DNA of 64,000 nt from Streptomyces humi (lineage in GTDB: Bacteria; Actinomycetota; Actinomycetes; Streptomycetales; Streptomycetaceae): assembly GCF_001005085.2 (NCBI RefSeq), contig NZ_LBMU02000079.1:102389-166388 (forward strand), read 5' to 3'. Within the stretch, counting starts at the first letter, position 1, and the number at the start of each line of letters is the position of its first letter. The translations under genes were made by a program, and so were the position numbers. Below, piece by piece: positions 23,840 to 32,677 of the stretch. The notes beneath the pieces were generated by a model. That model did no database searches, was not told where the DNA came from, and was given only the letters and a program-made list of their open reading frames with translations.

Positions 23840-25174
23840 ATGACCGAAGTGCTCCTCCTGCTGGTGGCGATCCTGCTGTCGCTCGCCTGCGGTGCCTTCG
23901 TCGCGGCCGAGTTCTCGCTGACCACGGTCGAACGCGGCGAACTGGAACGCGCCGTGGAGCGCGGCGAGCGCGGAGCCGCGGGCGCCCTCGAGGCCGTACG
24001 GAACCTGACGTTCCAGCTCTCGGGGGCGCAGCTCGGCATCACCGTCACCAACCTCGTGGTCGGCATGCTCGCCGAGCCCTCCATCGCCAAGCTGCTGGCC
24101 GGCCCGCTGGAGGCGATCGGCGTCTCGGCCTCGGCGGCGAGCTCGGTCGGCCTGGTCATCGGCACCGCGCTGTCCACGGTGTTCCTGATGGTCGTCGGTG
24201 AACTGGTGCCCAAGAACTGGGCGATCTCCTCGCCGCTGCCCGTGGCCAAGCGGGTGGGCAACGCCCAGCGCTGGTTCAGCGCGGCCTTCCGGCCGTTCAT
24301 CACCCATCTCAACAACTCAGCGAACCGGGTGGTACGACGGTTCGGCGTGGAGCCCGCCGAGGAGCTGGCCTCCGCGCGCGGCCCCCAGGAGCTGGCCGCG
24401 CTGGCCCGGCACTCCGCCAGGCAGGGCGCGCTGGAGGCGGACACCGCCGAACTGTTCGTGCGCACGCTGAACCTCGCCGACCTCACGGCGGAGAACGTGA
24501 TGACCCCGCGCGTGCAGGTGGTCGCCCTGGAGGTCCGGGCGACCTGCGAGGACGTGGCGAACGCGACCCGCGCGACCGGCCTGTCCCGCTTCCCGGTCTA
24601 CCGGGACAGCCTGGACGCGGTCGTCGGCACCGCCCACATCAAGGACGTCCTGGCCATGCCCGCCGAGGAGCGGGCCCGGGTCCGGGTCGACCAGGTGATG
24701 CGCGAACCGCTGCTGGTCCCCGAGTCCCTCACCGTCGACCGGCTGCTGGACCGCCTCGGCGGCCGGCGCACCATGGCCGTCGTCATCGACGAGTACGGCG
24801 GGACGGCGGGTGTCGCCACCCTGGAGGACATCGTCGAGGAGGTCGTCGGCGAGGTCCGCGACGAGCACGACCCGCACGAGACGTCCGACCTCGCCCCGGC
24901 GGGCGCGGACGAACAGGGCCGCGCGCTGTACTCGGCGGACGGCGCGGCCCGGATGGACCAGCTCGCGCGCGTGGGCCTGCGGGCGCCCGAGGGGCCGTAC
25001 GAGACGCTGGCCGGTCTGGTCGCGGCCGAGCTGGGCCGGATACCCGAGGCCGGGGACGGTGTCGAGGTCGCCGGATGGCGGCTGGACGTGGTGGACGCGG
25101 CGGGGCGGCGAGCGGCCCGGGTGCTGCTGCACGCCCCGCTGGACGACGAGACGGAGCGGGAGGCGCACCGATGA
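23840..25174 (+). CDS. CNNM/CorC (hemolysin-like) membrane protein with DUF21, CBS pair and CorC_HlyC domain
   Basis: 444 residues. N-terminal DUF21 membrane domain (about 1-200; LLLVAILLSLACGAFVAAEFSLTTVERGELE and VGLVIGTALSTVFLMVVGELVPKNWAI), a CBS pair (about 215-340; VMTPRVQVVAL ... VVIDEYGGTAGVATLEDIVEEVVGE) and a C-terminal CorC_HlyC domain. The family is linked to Mg2+/Co2+ efflux. GGAGGTGA precedes the start. It overlaps a shorter paralogue by 4 bp (ATGA). Confidence 0.93.
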   Translation: MTEVLLLLVAILLSLACGAFVAAEFSLTTVERGELERAVERGERGAAGALEAVRNLTFQLSGAQLGITVTNLVVGMLAEPSIAKLLAGPLEAIGVSASAASSVGLVIGTALSTVFLMVVGELVPKNWAISSPLPVAKRVGNAQRWFSAAFRPFITHLNNSANRVVRRFGVEPAEELASARGPQELAALARHSARQGALEADTAELFVRTLNLADLTAENVMTPRVQVVALEVRATCEDVANATRATGLSRFPVYRDSLDAVVGTAHIKDVLAMPAEERARVRVDQVMREPLLVPESLTVDRLLDRLGGRRTMAVVIDEYGGTAGVATLEDIVEEVVGEVRDEHDPHETSDLAPAGADEQGRALYSADGAARMDQLARVGLRAPEGPYETLAGLVAAELGRIPEAGDGVEVAGWRLDVVDAAGRRAARVLLHAPLDDETEREAHR

Positions 25175-26184
25175 CCGCCGTACAGCTGTTGATCGGGCTG
25201 GCGACGCTGGTCGTGAACGCCTTCTTCGTCGGTGCCGAGTTCGCGCTGATCTCGGTGCGCCGCTCCCAGATCGAGCCGTACGCCGAGGCGGGCGACCGGC
25301 GGGCCAAGAGCGTGCTGTGGGGCCTGGAGCACGTCTCCGCGCTCCTGGCCGCCGCCCAGCTCGGCATCACGCTGTGCACGCTGGTGCTGGGCGTGGTCGC
25401 GGAGCCCGCGATCGAGCATCTGCTGGAGCCGGTGTTCCACACGGTCGGCGTGCCCGAGAGCGCGGGCCACGTCGTGTCCTTCGTGATCGCGCTCGCCGTG
25501 GCCACCTACCTGCACATGCTGCTGGGCGAGATGGTGCCGAAGAACGTGGCACTGGCCGAGCCGGTGCGCAGCGCGCTGCTCCTCGGACCGCCGCTGGTCA
25601 CGCTGTCGCGGGCGCTGCGGCCGGTGATCTTCACGGTCAACGCCTTCGCCAACACCCTGCTCAAGCTGCTCCGGGTGGAGACCAAGGACGAGGTCTCGGC
25701 GACCTTCACGGACGCCGAGCTCGCCGAGATCGTCAAGGACGCCAGCGAGGCGGGCCTGATCGACGACCGGGCGCAGGAGCGGCTGCACGACGCCCTGGAA
25801 CTGGGCCGCCGCCCCGTGCGGGACGTGGTCGTACCGCTGGAACGGGTCGTCTACGCGCGCGTGGGCGTCACCCCGGAGCAACTGGAGCGGCTGTCGGCGG
25901 AGTCCGGCTTCTCCCGTTTCCCGGTGGTCGACGAGGTACGGCGGATCGTCGGTTATCTGCACGTCAAGGACGCGCTGGACGCCTCGCCCCAGGACGTGGC
26001 GTTCCGGCTGCGCGACATGCGGCCCATCGCCCGTGTGCGCGAGAACACACCGCTGGACGACGTGCTCACCGCGATGCGCGGCAGCCGTACCCACGTGGCG
26101 GGCGTGCTCGGCGACGACGGGCGGATGGCGGGCCTGGTGACCATGGAGGACGTGCTGCGGGAACTGTTCGGGCAGCGTGCGTGA
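25171..26184 (+). CDS. Second CNNM/DUF21-CBS membrane protein (without CorC_HlyC domain)
   Basis: 337 residues starting MTAVQLLIGLATLVVNAFFVGAEFALISVRRSQIE. DUF21 membrane domain, then a CBS pair ending VTMEDVLRELFGQRA; the CorC_HlyC tail of the upstream paralogue is absent. The ATGA overlap with that gene implies coupled synthesis, and the two probably form a hetero-oligomer involved in divalent-cation homeostasis. Confidence 0.92.
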   Translation: MTAVQLLIGLATLVVNAFFVGAEFALISVRRSQIEPYAEAGDRRAKSVLWGLEHVSALLAAAQLGITLCTLVLGVVAEPAIEHLLEPVFHTVGVPESAGHVVSFVIALAVATYLHMLLGEMVPKNVALAEPVRSALLLGPPLVTLSRALRPVIFTVNAFANTLLKLLRVETKDEVSATFTDAELAEIVKDASEAGLIDDRAQERLHDALELGRRPVRDVVVPLERVVYARVGVTPEQLERLSAESGFSRFPVVDEVRRIVGYLHVKDALDASPQDVAFRLRDMRPIARVRENTPLDDVLTAMRGSRTHVAGVLGDDGRMAGLVTMEDVLRELFGQRA

Positions 26185-26323
26185 CCGCTCCACGGAGGGT
26201 GCCGCGCGCGGTCCTCGGACCGTGCGCGGCACCGCCGCGGCCGCTCGCACGATTCCCGTTTCCCTTCGGGGCGCCACCGGACCGACTGACGGGTATGCGC
26301 CTCGGGATACCATTTCCGTCGCC

Positions 26324-27106
26324 ATGCAGACGAATTCCGTGCCTCCCGCACACTCCAGCCTGGTCGCGGTCGGCGACTCCTTCACCGAGGGCATGTCGGA
26401 CCTGCTGCCCGACGGCTCCTACCGGGGCTGGGCCGACGTCCTCGCCAACCGGATGGCCGCCCGCACCCCCGGTTTCCGCTACGCGAACCTCGCGGTGCGC
26501 GGGAAGCTGATCGGACAGATCGTCGAGGAGCAGGTGGACGTGGCGGTCGCGATGCGGCCCGACGTGATCACCCTGGTCGGCGGCCTCAACGACACGCTGC
26601 GCCCCAAGTGCGACATGCAGCGCGTCCGGGATCTGCTCACCGAGGCAGTGGAGCGGCTGGCGCCGGCCTGCGAGCAGCTGGTGCTGATGCGCAGCCCAGG
26701 CCGCAACGGTCCGGTCCTCGAACGGTTCCGGCCCCGCATGGAGGCGCTGTTCGAGATCGTCGAGGAACTCGCCGGGCGGCACGGCGCCCGCGTGGTCGAC
26801 CTGTACGGCGCGCCCTCGCTGGCCGACCCCCGGCTGTGGGACGTGGACCGGCTGCATCTGACGCCCGAGGGGCACCGCAGGGTCGCCGAGGCGGTGTGGC
26901 AGAGCCTCGGCTACGACCCCGAGGACACCGAGTGGCGCACGCCGATACCGGCCACGGCACCGCCCGGCTGGGCCGCGCGCCGCGTCGAGGACGTCCGCTT
27001 CACCCGGCAGTACCTGCTGCCCTGGATAGGCCGCCGGCTCACCGGCCGCTCCTCCGGCGACGGCCGCGCGCCGAAGCGGCCGGAGCTGCTGCCGTACGAG
27101 GCGTAG
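26324..27106 (+). CDS. SGNH/GDSL-family hydrolase
   Basis: 260 residues. Block I VAVGDSFTEGMSDLLP with the catalytic Ser, block II Gly in YANLAVRGKLIGQI, block III GGLNDTLRP and block V DVDRLHLTPEGH with the catalytic Asp/His. It is cytoplasmic (no signal peptide with ATG 26324). The C-terminal 60 residues are basic and probably an accessory region. Likely an esterase or deacetylase with unknown substrate. It lies 140 bp after the CNNM pair. Confidence 0.9.
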   Translation: MQTNSVPPAHSSLVAVGDSFTEGMSDLLPDGSYRGWADVLANRMAARTPGFRYANLAVRGKLIGQIVEEQVDVAVAMRPDVITLVGGLNDTLRPKCDMQRVRDLLTEAVERLAPACEQLVLMRSPGRNGPVLERFRPRMEALFEIVEELAGRHGARVVDLYGAPSLADPRLWDVDRLHLTPEGHRRVAEAVWQSLGYDPEDTEWRTPIPATAPPGWAARRVEDVRFTRQYLLPWIGRRLTGRSSGDGRAPKRPELLPYEA

Positions 27107-27116
27107 CGTCGGTCCT

Positions 27117-27461
27117 GTGTCCACACGGGTCATCAGTGTCCGGGGCCTGATCCACGACTTCGGCCCCCGGCTGGAGCACGCCCCCGCGGACGTCGTCTAC
27201 GTCGGCCGCCGCTGGACCATGGGCGGCTGGGACCTCCCCGCCCACCCGCTCCGCAACCCCTTCGCCTACGACATCCCGAAGAGGAAGCGGGACGGCACCC
27301 GGACCGAGGTGATGGCGATGTACCGGGCGTACCTGCTGGAGCGGCCCGAACTGCTGGAACTGGTGGCCGACCTGCGCGGACGGACGCTGGCCTGCTGGTG
27401 CGCCCCGGAGCCGTGCCACGCGGACGTCCTGGCGGAGCTGGCCGACCTGCCCCAGCCGTGA
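27117..27461 (+). CDS. DUF4326 domain protein
   Basis: 114 residues with the DUF4326 hallmark LACWCAPEPCHADVLAELA at the C-terminus (CWC...PCH, a possible metal site) and VVYVGRRWTMGGWDLP ahead of it. Function is not established in the family. It starts at GTG 27117, 10 bp after the SGNH hydrolase gene, so the two may be co-transcribed. Confidence 0.84.
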   Translation: MSTRVISVRGLIHDFGPRLEHAPADVVYVGRRWTMGGWDLPAHPLRNPFAYDIPKRKRDGTRTEVMAMYRAYLLERPELLELVADLRGRTLACWCAPEPCHADVLAELADLPQP

Positions 27462-27521
27462 CGCGGCTCTCGTAGCTTCGCACGACTGGGCCCATGGCGC
27501 TGGCCTGCACGAATCGACCAG

Positions 27522-27536
27522 TAGAATCCGTACACG
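27522..27536 (+). promoter_or_regulatory. Probable -10 box giving leaderless purB mRNA
   Basis: TAGAAT (27522-27527) is a good -10 hexamer; transcription would start about 7-9 nt later, at or next to the purB GTG (27536), and no ribosome-binding site precedes the GTG. The -35 is not obvious. A leaderless transcript is inferred. Confidence 0.4.
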
Positions 27537-28981
27537 TGACTTCTGCCGCAGCCGCCAAGCCCCGCATCCCGAACGTCCTCGCCGGACGCTACGCCTCCGC
27601 CGAGCTCGCCACGCTCTGGTCGCCCGAGCAGAAGGTGAAGCTGGAGCGGCAGCTCTGGCTCGCCGTGCTGCGGGCCCAGAAGGACCTCGGGATCGAGGTG
27701 CCGGACGCGGCGATCGCCGACTACGAACGCGTCCTCGACACCGTCGACCTGGCCTCGATCGCCGAGCGCGAGAAGGTCACCCGGCACGACGTGAAGGCGC
27801 GCATCGAGGAGTTCAACGACCTCGCCGGCCACGAGCACGTGCACAAGGGCATGACCTCCCGGGACCTCACGGAGAACGTGGAGCAGTTGCAGATCCGGCT
27901 CTCGCTGGAGCTGGTGCGCGACCGCACGGTGGCCGTCCTGGCGCGGCTGGGCAGGCTGGCGGGCGATCACGCCGAGCTGGTCATGGCCGGCCGCTCCCAC
28001 AACGTGGCGGCACAGGCCACCACCCTCGGCAAGCGGTTCGCGACCGCCGCCGACGAGCTGCTGGTGGCGTACGGGCGGGTCGAGGAGCTCCTGTCCCGGT
28101 ACCCGCTGCGCGGCATCAAGGGCCCGGTGGGCACCGCCCAGGACATGCTGGACCTGCTGGGTGGGGACGCGGCGAAGCTGGCCGAGCTGGAGCACCGGAT
28201 CGCCGGGCACCTGGGCTTCTCGCAGGCGTTCACCTCGGTCGGCCAGGTGTACCCGCGCTCGCTGGACTACGAGGTGGTGACCGCGCTGGTGCAGCTGGCC
28301 GCGGCGCCGTCCTCGCTGGCCAAGACGATCCGGCTGATGGCCGGGCACGAGCTGGTGACGGAGGGCTTCAAGCCGGGCCAGGTGGGCTCCTCGGCGATGC
28401 CGCACAAGATGAACACGCGGTCCTGCGAGCGCGTCAACGGCCTGATGGTCATCCTGCGCGGCTACGCCTCGATGACCGGCGAACTGGCGGGCGACCAGTG
28501 GAACGAGGGGGACGTGTCCTGCTCGGTGGTGCGCCGGGTGGCCCTGCCGGACGCGTTCTTCGCCCTGGACGGTCTGCTGGAGACGTTCCTGACGGTCCTC
28601 GACGAGTTCGGCGCCTTCCCCGCCGTCGTCGCGCGTGAGCTGGACCGCTACCTGCCGTTCCTCGCCACCACCAAGGTGCTGATGGGCGCGGTGCGCGCGG
28701 GTGTCGGCCGGGAGGTGGCCCACGAGGCGATCAAGGAGAACGCCGTCGCCACCGCCCTCGCGATGCGGGAGCAGGGCGCCGAGCGCAACGACCTGCTCGA
28801 CAAGCTGGCCGCCGACGAGCGGCTGCCGCTCGACCGCGAGCAGCTGGCCGCCCTGATGGCCGACAAGCTGTCCTTCACCGGAGCGGCGGCCGCCCAGGTC
28901 GGTGTCGTCGTCGGCCGGATCGAGGAGATCGCGAAGCAGCACCCGGAGGCCGCGGGCTACACGCCGGGGGCGATCCTCTGA
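27536..28981 (+). CDS. purB: Adenylosuccinate lyase PurB
   Basis: 481 residues beginning VTSAAAAKPRIPNVLAGRYASAELATLWSPEQKVKLERQLWLAVLRAQ. Catalytic and signature elements include TSRDLTENVEQLQ, GRSHNVAAQATTLGKRF and the flexible signature loop KPGQVGSSAMPHKMNTRSCERV. It releases fumarate from SAICAR and adenylosuccinate in purine synthesis. The start is GTG; an upstream ATG at 27494 was rejected because its residues are not family-like. The stop overlaps the CTG start proposed for the next gene. Confidence 0.96.
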   Translation: MTSAAAAKPRIPNVLAGRYASAELATLWSPEQKVKLERQLWLAVLRAQKDLGIEVPDAAIADYERVLDTVDLASIAEREKVTRHDVKARIEEFNDLAGHEHVHKGMTSRDLTENVEQLQIRLSLELVRDRTVAVLARLGRLAGDHAELVMAGRSHNVAAQATTLGKRFATAADELLVAYGRVEELLSRYPLRGIKGPVGTAQDMLDLLGGDAAKLAELEHRIAGHLGFSQAFTSVGQVYPRSLDYEVVTALVQLAAAPSSLAKTIRLMAGHELVTEGFKPGQVGSSAMPHKMNTRSCERVNGLMVILRGYASMTGELAGDQWNEGDVSCSVVRRVALPDAFFALDGLLETFLTVLDEFGAFPAVVARELDRYLPFLATTKVLMGAVRAGVGREVAHEAIKENAVATALAMREQGAERNDLLDKLAADERLPLDREQLAALMADKLSFTGAAAAQVGVVVGRIEEIAKQHPEAAGYTPGAIL

Positions 28982-29532
28982 CCCGCTTCACGGCGGCGGA
29001 ACTGGAGGCCGCCCGCGACCGGCTCGTCCCGGACGTCATCGCGGACGGCCTCCGTGTCCTGTTCTGCGGCATCAACCCGGGCCTGATGACGGCGGCCACC
29101 GGCCACCACTTCGCGCGTCCCGGCAACCGCTTCTGGCCGGTGCTGCACCTGTCCGGTTTCACCCCGCGGCTGCTGAAGCCGGAGGAGCAGGGTGAGTTGC
29201 CGTCCTACGGGCTCGGCATCACCAACGTGGTGGCGCGGGCGACCGCGCGGGCCGACGAACTGACGGCGGCGGAGTACACCGAGGGCGGCCGGCTCCTGAC
29301 GGTCAAGGTGACGCGGGTCCGCCCGAAGTGGCTGGCGGTGGTCGGCGTCACGGCCTACCGCGCCGCCTTCGCCGACCGCACGGCCCAGGTGGGGCCGCAG
29401 GAACGGACGATCGGGCAGACCCGGCTGTGGGTACTCCCGAACCCCAGCGGCCTGAACGCACACTGGACGGCGGCGACGATGGCGGAGGAGTACGGCCGCC
29501 TGCGGCAGGCCACGACGAACACCGTCCCGTGA
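28978..29532 (+). CDS. mug: Mismatch-specific (G/U, G/T) uracil-DNA glycosylase Mug, apparent CTG start
   Basis: 184 residues if translated from CTG 28978: (M)TRFTAAELEAARDRLVPDVIADGLRVLFCGINPGLMTAATGHHFARPGNRFWPVLHLSGF. The motif GINPG, with the Asn of the Mug active site, and the C-terminal NPSGLNAHW are both present. No ATG, GTG or TTG occurs in frame between 28978 and 29086, and starting at ATG 29086 would delete GINPG. The CTG overlaps the purB stop as CTGA, mirroring the usual ATGA overlap. It excises U or T mispaired with G. Confidence 0.85.
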   Translation: MTRFTAAELEAARDRLVPDVIADGLRVLFCGINPGLMTAATGHHFARPGNRFWPVLHLSGFTPRLLKPEEQGELPSYGLGITNVVARATARADELTAAEYTEGGRLLTVKVTRVRPKWLAVVGVTAYRAAFADRTAQVGPQERTIGQTRLWVLPNPSGLNAHWTAATMAEEYGRLRQATTNTVP

Positions 29533-29659
29533 TCCCGCTGCCCTCGTCCGGAGTTCGGCTTCCGGCCCGGAGAGGCGGCCGGCGAACCTGCCCTGCTCGT
29601 TCCGGAGCACGCTCTGTCGACAGCTCCGGTGGGCCGGGCCGGGCGGCCGGGCCGCCTTC

Positions 29660-30100
29660 TCAGGGTGGGTCCATGACGGTGACGACGGCCAGCAGCTGGA
29701 AAGGCAGTTCGGTGTCCCACTGGGAGACGCCGAGGGCGACCCAGCGGCCGGCGTCCGTCCGCCAGAGATGTACGTCCGGGACGTGGTCGCTGAGCGAGGC
29801 CCAGGGCTCGTCGAGGTCCTCGCCGTCCACGCCTCGCTCGAAGGTGCTGTACAGGCTGAACTTTTGGGCCGGTCCCCACTTCCCGCGGAGCCGCTCCCCC
29901 AGCGCGTCCCGGTCGGCCTCGTACTGCGCCTCCGTCTCTTCCCGCTCGCTCCCGCCGTCCTCGTAGAAGTCGCCGCTCGTCTGTAACTCCGCGGTCAGGT
30001 ACCCCGGGCCGCCCTCGCCGACCGCCGTCCGGCCGTACTGCCTCGGGAAGTCCGCCGCGCACAGCTCGTCTATCACGGCGAGGCACTTCGCGATGTCCAT
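29660..30100 (-). CDS. Hypothetical protein
   Basis: 146 residues from ATG 30100 (MDIAKCLAVIDELCAADFPRQYGR...), acidic, soluble, with an aromatic-rich second half (LYSTFERGVDGEDLDEPWASLSDHVPDVHLWRTDAGRWVALGVSQWDTELPFQLLAVVTV). No family recognised; the small acidic character resembles some immunity-type proteins but no toxin gene is nearby. A start ten codons upstream is possible. Convergent with mug across 127 bp of GC-rich hairpin-forming sequence. Confidence 0.6.
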   Translation of the reverse strand: MDIAKCLAVIDELCAADFPRQYGRTAVGEGGPGYLTAELQTSGDFYEDGGSEREETEAQYEADRDALGERLRGKWGPAQKFSLYSTFERGVDGEDLDEPWASLSDHVPDVHLWRTDAGRWVALGVSQWDTELPFQLLAVVTVMDPP

Positions 30101-30300
30101 GTGATGCAGTAAAGCCGGTCCCACTGACAATTGGCGGGCTGTCAGGCGTCCCGCCGGCCCGGTACCGGCGGCCGAGCACTCCCGGGGTGGCGCCCCGGCG
30201 TGCGGATCTTTCGAGGGTCGTGGGTGCCGGGCACTCGCCCGGGTCGGTGGCGGCGAAGTACGATCCGGCCAACACGCGGAGCTAGCTGGGAGGACGGACG

Positions 30301-31458
30301 TTGGCGGGGCTGACCGGCGGTGATCCGTCTCTGTTGCGGAGGATCAACTCCGCGGTGGTGCTGCACGCGCTGCGGGCCACCGACTGCGCGACGCTCACCG
30401 AGATCACCCGGGTCACCGGGCTGTCCCGGCCGACGGTGGAGGGCGTCGTCGAGGGGCTGATCGAAGCCGGTCTGGTGGTGGAGAAGGCGGCCGAGGAGGG
30501 TGCCGCACGGCGCCAGGGGCGGCCGGCGCGGCGGTACCGGTTCCGCGCCGAGGCCGGGCATCTGCTGGGACTGGAGATCGGGCCGCACCGGGTGGCCGCG
30601 CTGCTGGCCGATCTGGACGGCCGGGTGCTGGGGGCTCAGGCCAAGGACGTGGACGAGGCGGCCGACGCGGACGAGCGCCTGGAGCGGCTGCGCACCGCGG
30701 TCGCCGAGTTGCTGCGCCGGGCCGGGGTGGCACGCGGTTCGCTGCGGGCCGTCGGGGTCGGCACGCCCGGGATCGTCGAGGCGGACGGCCGGGTACGGCT
30801 GGGCACCGCGCTGCCCCAGTGGACCGGACTGCGGCTCGGTGAGCGGCTGAGCCGGTCCTTCAAGTGTCCGGTGCTGGTGGAGAACGACGCCAACGCGGCG
30901 GCCGTGGCCGAGCACTGGAAGGGCGCCGCCACCGAGTCCGACGACGTGGTCATGGTGCTGGCGGGGCTCAGTCCGGGCGCGGGTTCGCTGATCGGTGGGC
31001 GCCTGCACCGCGGCTACGGTGGCGCGGCCGGGGAGATCGGCGCGCTGCATCTGCTGGGGCGCGAGGTCACCCCGGAGACGCTGCTGTCGACGACCGACGA
31101 GCCGCTGCATCCGCTGGACGAGCAGGCGGTCGCCGAGGTGTTCGCGCTGGCCCGGAAGGGGGACACGCGGGCGCGGGCCGCCGTCGACCGGTTCATACAG
31201 CGGCTGGTCCACGACGTGGCGGCGCTGGTGCTGGCGCTGGACCCGGAGCTGGTGGTGATCGGCGGCTGGGCGGCGGGGCTGGACGGCGTCCTGGAGCCAC
31301 TGCGCCGTGAACTCGCGCGGTACTGTCTGCGGCCGCCCCGGGTGGCCCTCTCCCTCCTCGGCGAGGCGGCGGTGGCGACGGGCGCGCTGCGGCTTGCCCT
31401 GGACCACGTGGAGGAGCAGTTGTTCGCGGTCGACGGGACGGTCACGGCCCGCCGCTGA
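30301..31458 (+). CDS. ROK-family transcriptional regulator
   Basis: 385 residues. N-terminal winged helix (about 12-70: INSAVVLHALRATDCATLTEITRVTGLSRPTVEGVVEGLIEAGLV), then the ROK sugar-kinase-like fold: VGVGTPGIVEADGRVRL, VLVENDANAAAVAEH and GYGGAAGEIGALHLL. The zinc motif CxCGxxGCxE usual after GEIGH is missing, as is the His. It is likely a repressor responding to a sugar or sugar phosphate. TTG 30301 follows GGGAGGA. A weak -10 (TACGAT, 30259) lies upstream. No sugar transporter is adjacent. Confidence 0.9.
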   Translation: MAGLTGGDPSLLRRINSAVVLHALRATDCATLTEITRVTGLSRPTVEGVVEGLIEAGLVVEKAAEEGAARRQGRPARRYRFRAEAGHLLGLEIGPHRVAALLADLDGRVLGAQAKDVDEAADADERLERLRTAVAELLRRAGVARGSLRAVGVGTPGIVEADGRVRLGTALPQWTGLRLGERLSRSFKCPVLVENDANAAAVAEHWKGAATESDDVVMVLAGLSPGAGSLIGGRLHRGYGGAAGEIGALHLLGREVTPETLLSTTDEPLHPLDEQAVAEVFALARKGDTRARAAVDRFIQRLVHDVAALVLALDPELVVIGGWAAGLDGVLEPLRRELARYCLRPPRVALSLLGEAAVATGALRLALDHVEEQLFAVDGTVTARR

Positions 31459-31510
31459 GCGCCGGGGAGGCCAGGTGCGCGGACGGTCCGAATCCCCGCA
31501 CCGCCGCCCG

Positions 31511-31607
31511 GTGAGGCCGCCCGGTGAGGTCGCCCGGTGAGGTCGCCCGGTGAGGCCGCCCGGTGAGGCCGCCCGGTGAGGCCGCCCGGTGAGGCCGCCC
31601 GGTGAGG
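31511..31607. repeat. 13-bp tandem repeat, seven units plus partial
   Basis: GTGAGG(C/T)CGCCCG repeats seven times without interruption (31511-31601), differing only by C/T at position 7, with a partial eighth copy. It occupies much of the 207-bp gap between the ROK gene and the end of the convergent GntR gene. No gene is seen here. Confidence 0.95.
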
Positions 31608-31665
31608 AAACGTCGCGCGCCTCGGAGGGGTTCCGGGGCGCGGCTCGTCGGTGTGGGCGCGGTCG

Positions 31666-32427
31666 CTACGAGGCCTGGCGTTCGGGGCCGTGGTGGATCT
31701 CCACCCCGCCGGAGGCCCCGAAGGTCAGCCGGCAGGTGTCCGCGCGGTAGGTGGCGACGGACAGCGCGGCGGTGCGGCCGGCGGCGAGGAAGCGGGTGGT
31801 GACGACCAGGACCGGGGCGCCGGGCAGCCGGTCGAGTTCCTTGGCGTCGTCCGCGCGGGCCGAGCCGAGTTCCACGGCGCTGTCCCGCCCGTCCAGCTCC
31901 AGGTGCTGGAGTTCGCGCAGTACCGCACGCGCGCGTGCCGCTCCGGCGGGGGCGTCGATCGCCGTGAGGTCCGGGACGGCGGACGCCGGGACGTAGAGCA
32001 GTTCGGCGGCGACGGGCTGGCCGTGGGAGACGCGGGAGCGCCGCACGACGTGCACGGGTTCGTCCGTGCCGGTCTCCAGCGCGGTCGCGACGGCGGCGGG
32101 CGGCACCGCGAGGGTGCAGTCGACGGGCTGCCAGGCGTCGTCCGGAGCACCCGGCCAGGCGTGCTGGTCGGTGCCCACCGCCACACCCACGCGCGGGGGC
32201 GCGACCGTCGTACCGACACCGCGGCGACGCTGGAGGCGGCCTTCCAGTTCGAGCTGTTCGAGGGCCTGACGGAGGGTGGCGCGGGCCACGCCGAAGCGGG
32301 CGGCGAGGTCGCGCTCGTTGGGCAGGATCTCACCGACCGAGAACTCCGAGTCGAGTGCCTCACTGAGCACGGTCCTGAGATGCCAGTATTTCGGTTCCGG
32401 CACCGTTTCCAGCTGCGTGGTCCCCAC
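31666..32427 (-). CDS. GntR/HutC-family regulator (UTRA domain)
   Basis: 253 residues. Winged helix-turn-helix with FSVGEILPNERDLAARFGVARATLRQALEQLELEGRLQRRRGVGT, then a UTRA ligand domain (VDCTLAVPPAAVATALETGTDEPVHVVRRSRVSHGQPVAAELLYVP ... GAPVLVVTTRFLAAGRTAALSVATYRADTCRL). UTRA proteins sense sugar phosphates, histidine derivatives and similar small ligands. GTG 32427 follows GGAGGA; upstream in-frame codons lie in the A+T-rich leader and were rejected. Promoter and operator-like dyad are visible upstream. Confidence 0.92.
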   Translation of the reverse strand: MGTTQLETVPEPKYWHLRTVLSEALDSEFSVGEILPNERDLAARFGVARATLRQALEQLELEGRLQRRRGVGTTVAPPRVGVAVGTDQHAWPGAPDDAWQPVDCTLAVPPAAVATALETGTDEPVHVVRRSRVSHGQPVAAELLYVPASAVPDLTAIDAPAGAARARAVLRELQHLELDGRDSAVELGSARADDAKELDRLPGAPVLVVTTRFLAAGRTAALSVATYRADTCRLTFGASGGVEIHHGPERQAS

Positions 32428-32504
32428 CCTGTCCTCCGCAATCGCCGTGGTCCGGCGGCGTTTTAAGCGCCCTTGTTTATTAAAGGTTGTTGTACTTATC
32501 TGCG

Positions 32505-32539
32505 ACCATAGGACGGCGCACACCCTTGGTCAATACCAA
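32505..32539 (-). promoter_or_regulatory. Promoter with overlapping HutC-type operator for the gntR gene
   Basis: On the minus strand TTGACC (32533-32528) and TATGGT (32510-32505) are separated by 17 bp. The dyad TTGGT-N4-ACCAA (32526-32539) covers the -35 and matches the TGGT-N4-ACCA pattern bound by HutC/DasR-type GntR proteins. Autorepression is therefore likely. The leader that follows (32430-32500) is unusually A+T rich. Confidence 0.6.
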
Positions 32540-32677
32540 TCCTCGAACCCTTGGCCAACGCACAGCGGTGGCACGGCGCAGCGTTCACGAGGCGTTCGCG
32601 CGGGGTGCTTTTCGTGACATGGCGGCAAAGCTCCCGTCGTACGGCGGTCACCGAGGGGAGCCGTGCGCCGCCCGGGA

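Noticed and set aside
24598..26394. Long minus-strand frame opposite the CNNM genes
   Set aside because: Antisense shadow of high-G+C codon use; no recognisable motif and the plus strand encodes intact DUF21-CBS proteins.
31511..31607. Tandem array as a CRISPR
   Set aside because: Units are directly adjacent without unique spacers and no cas gene is present.
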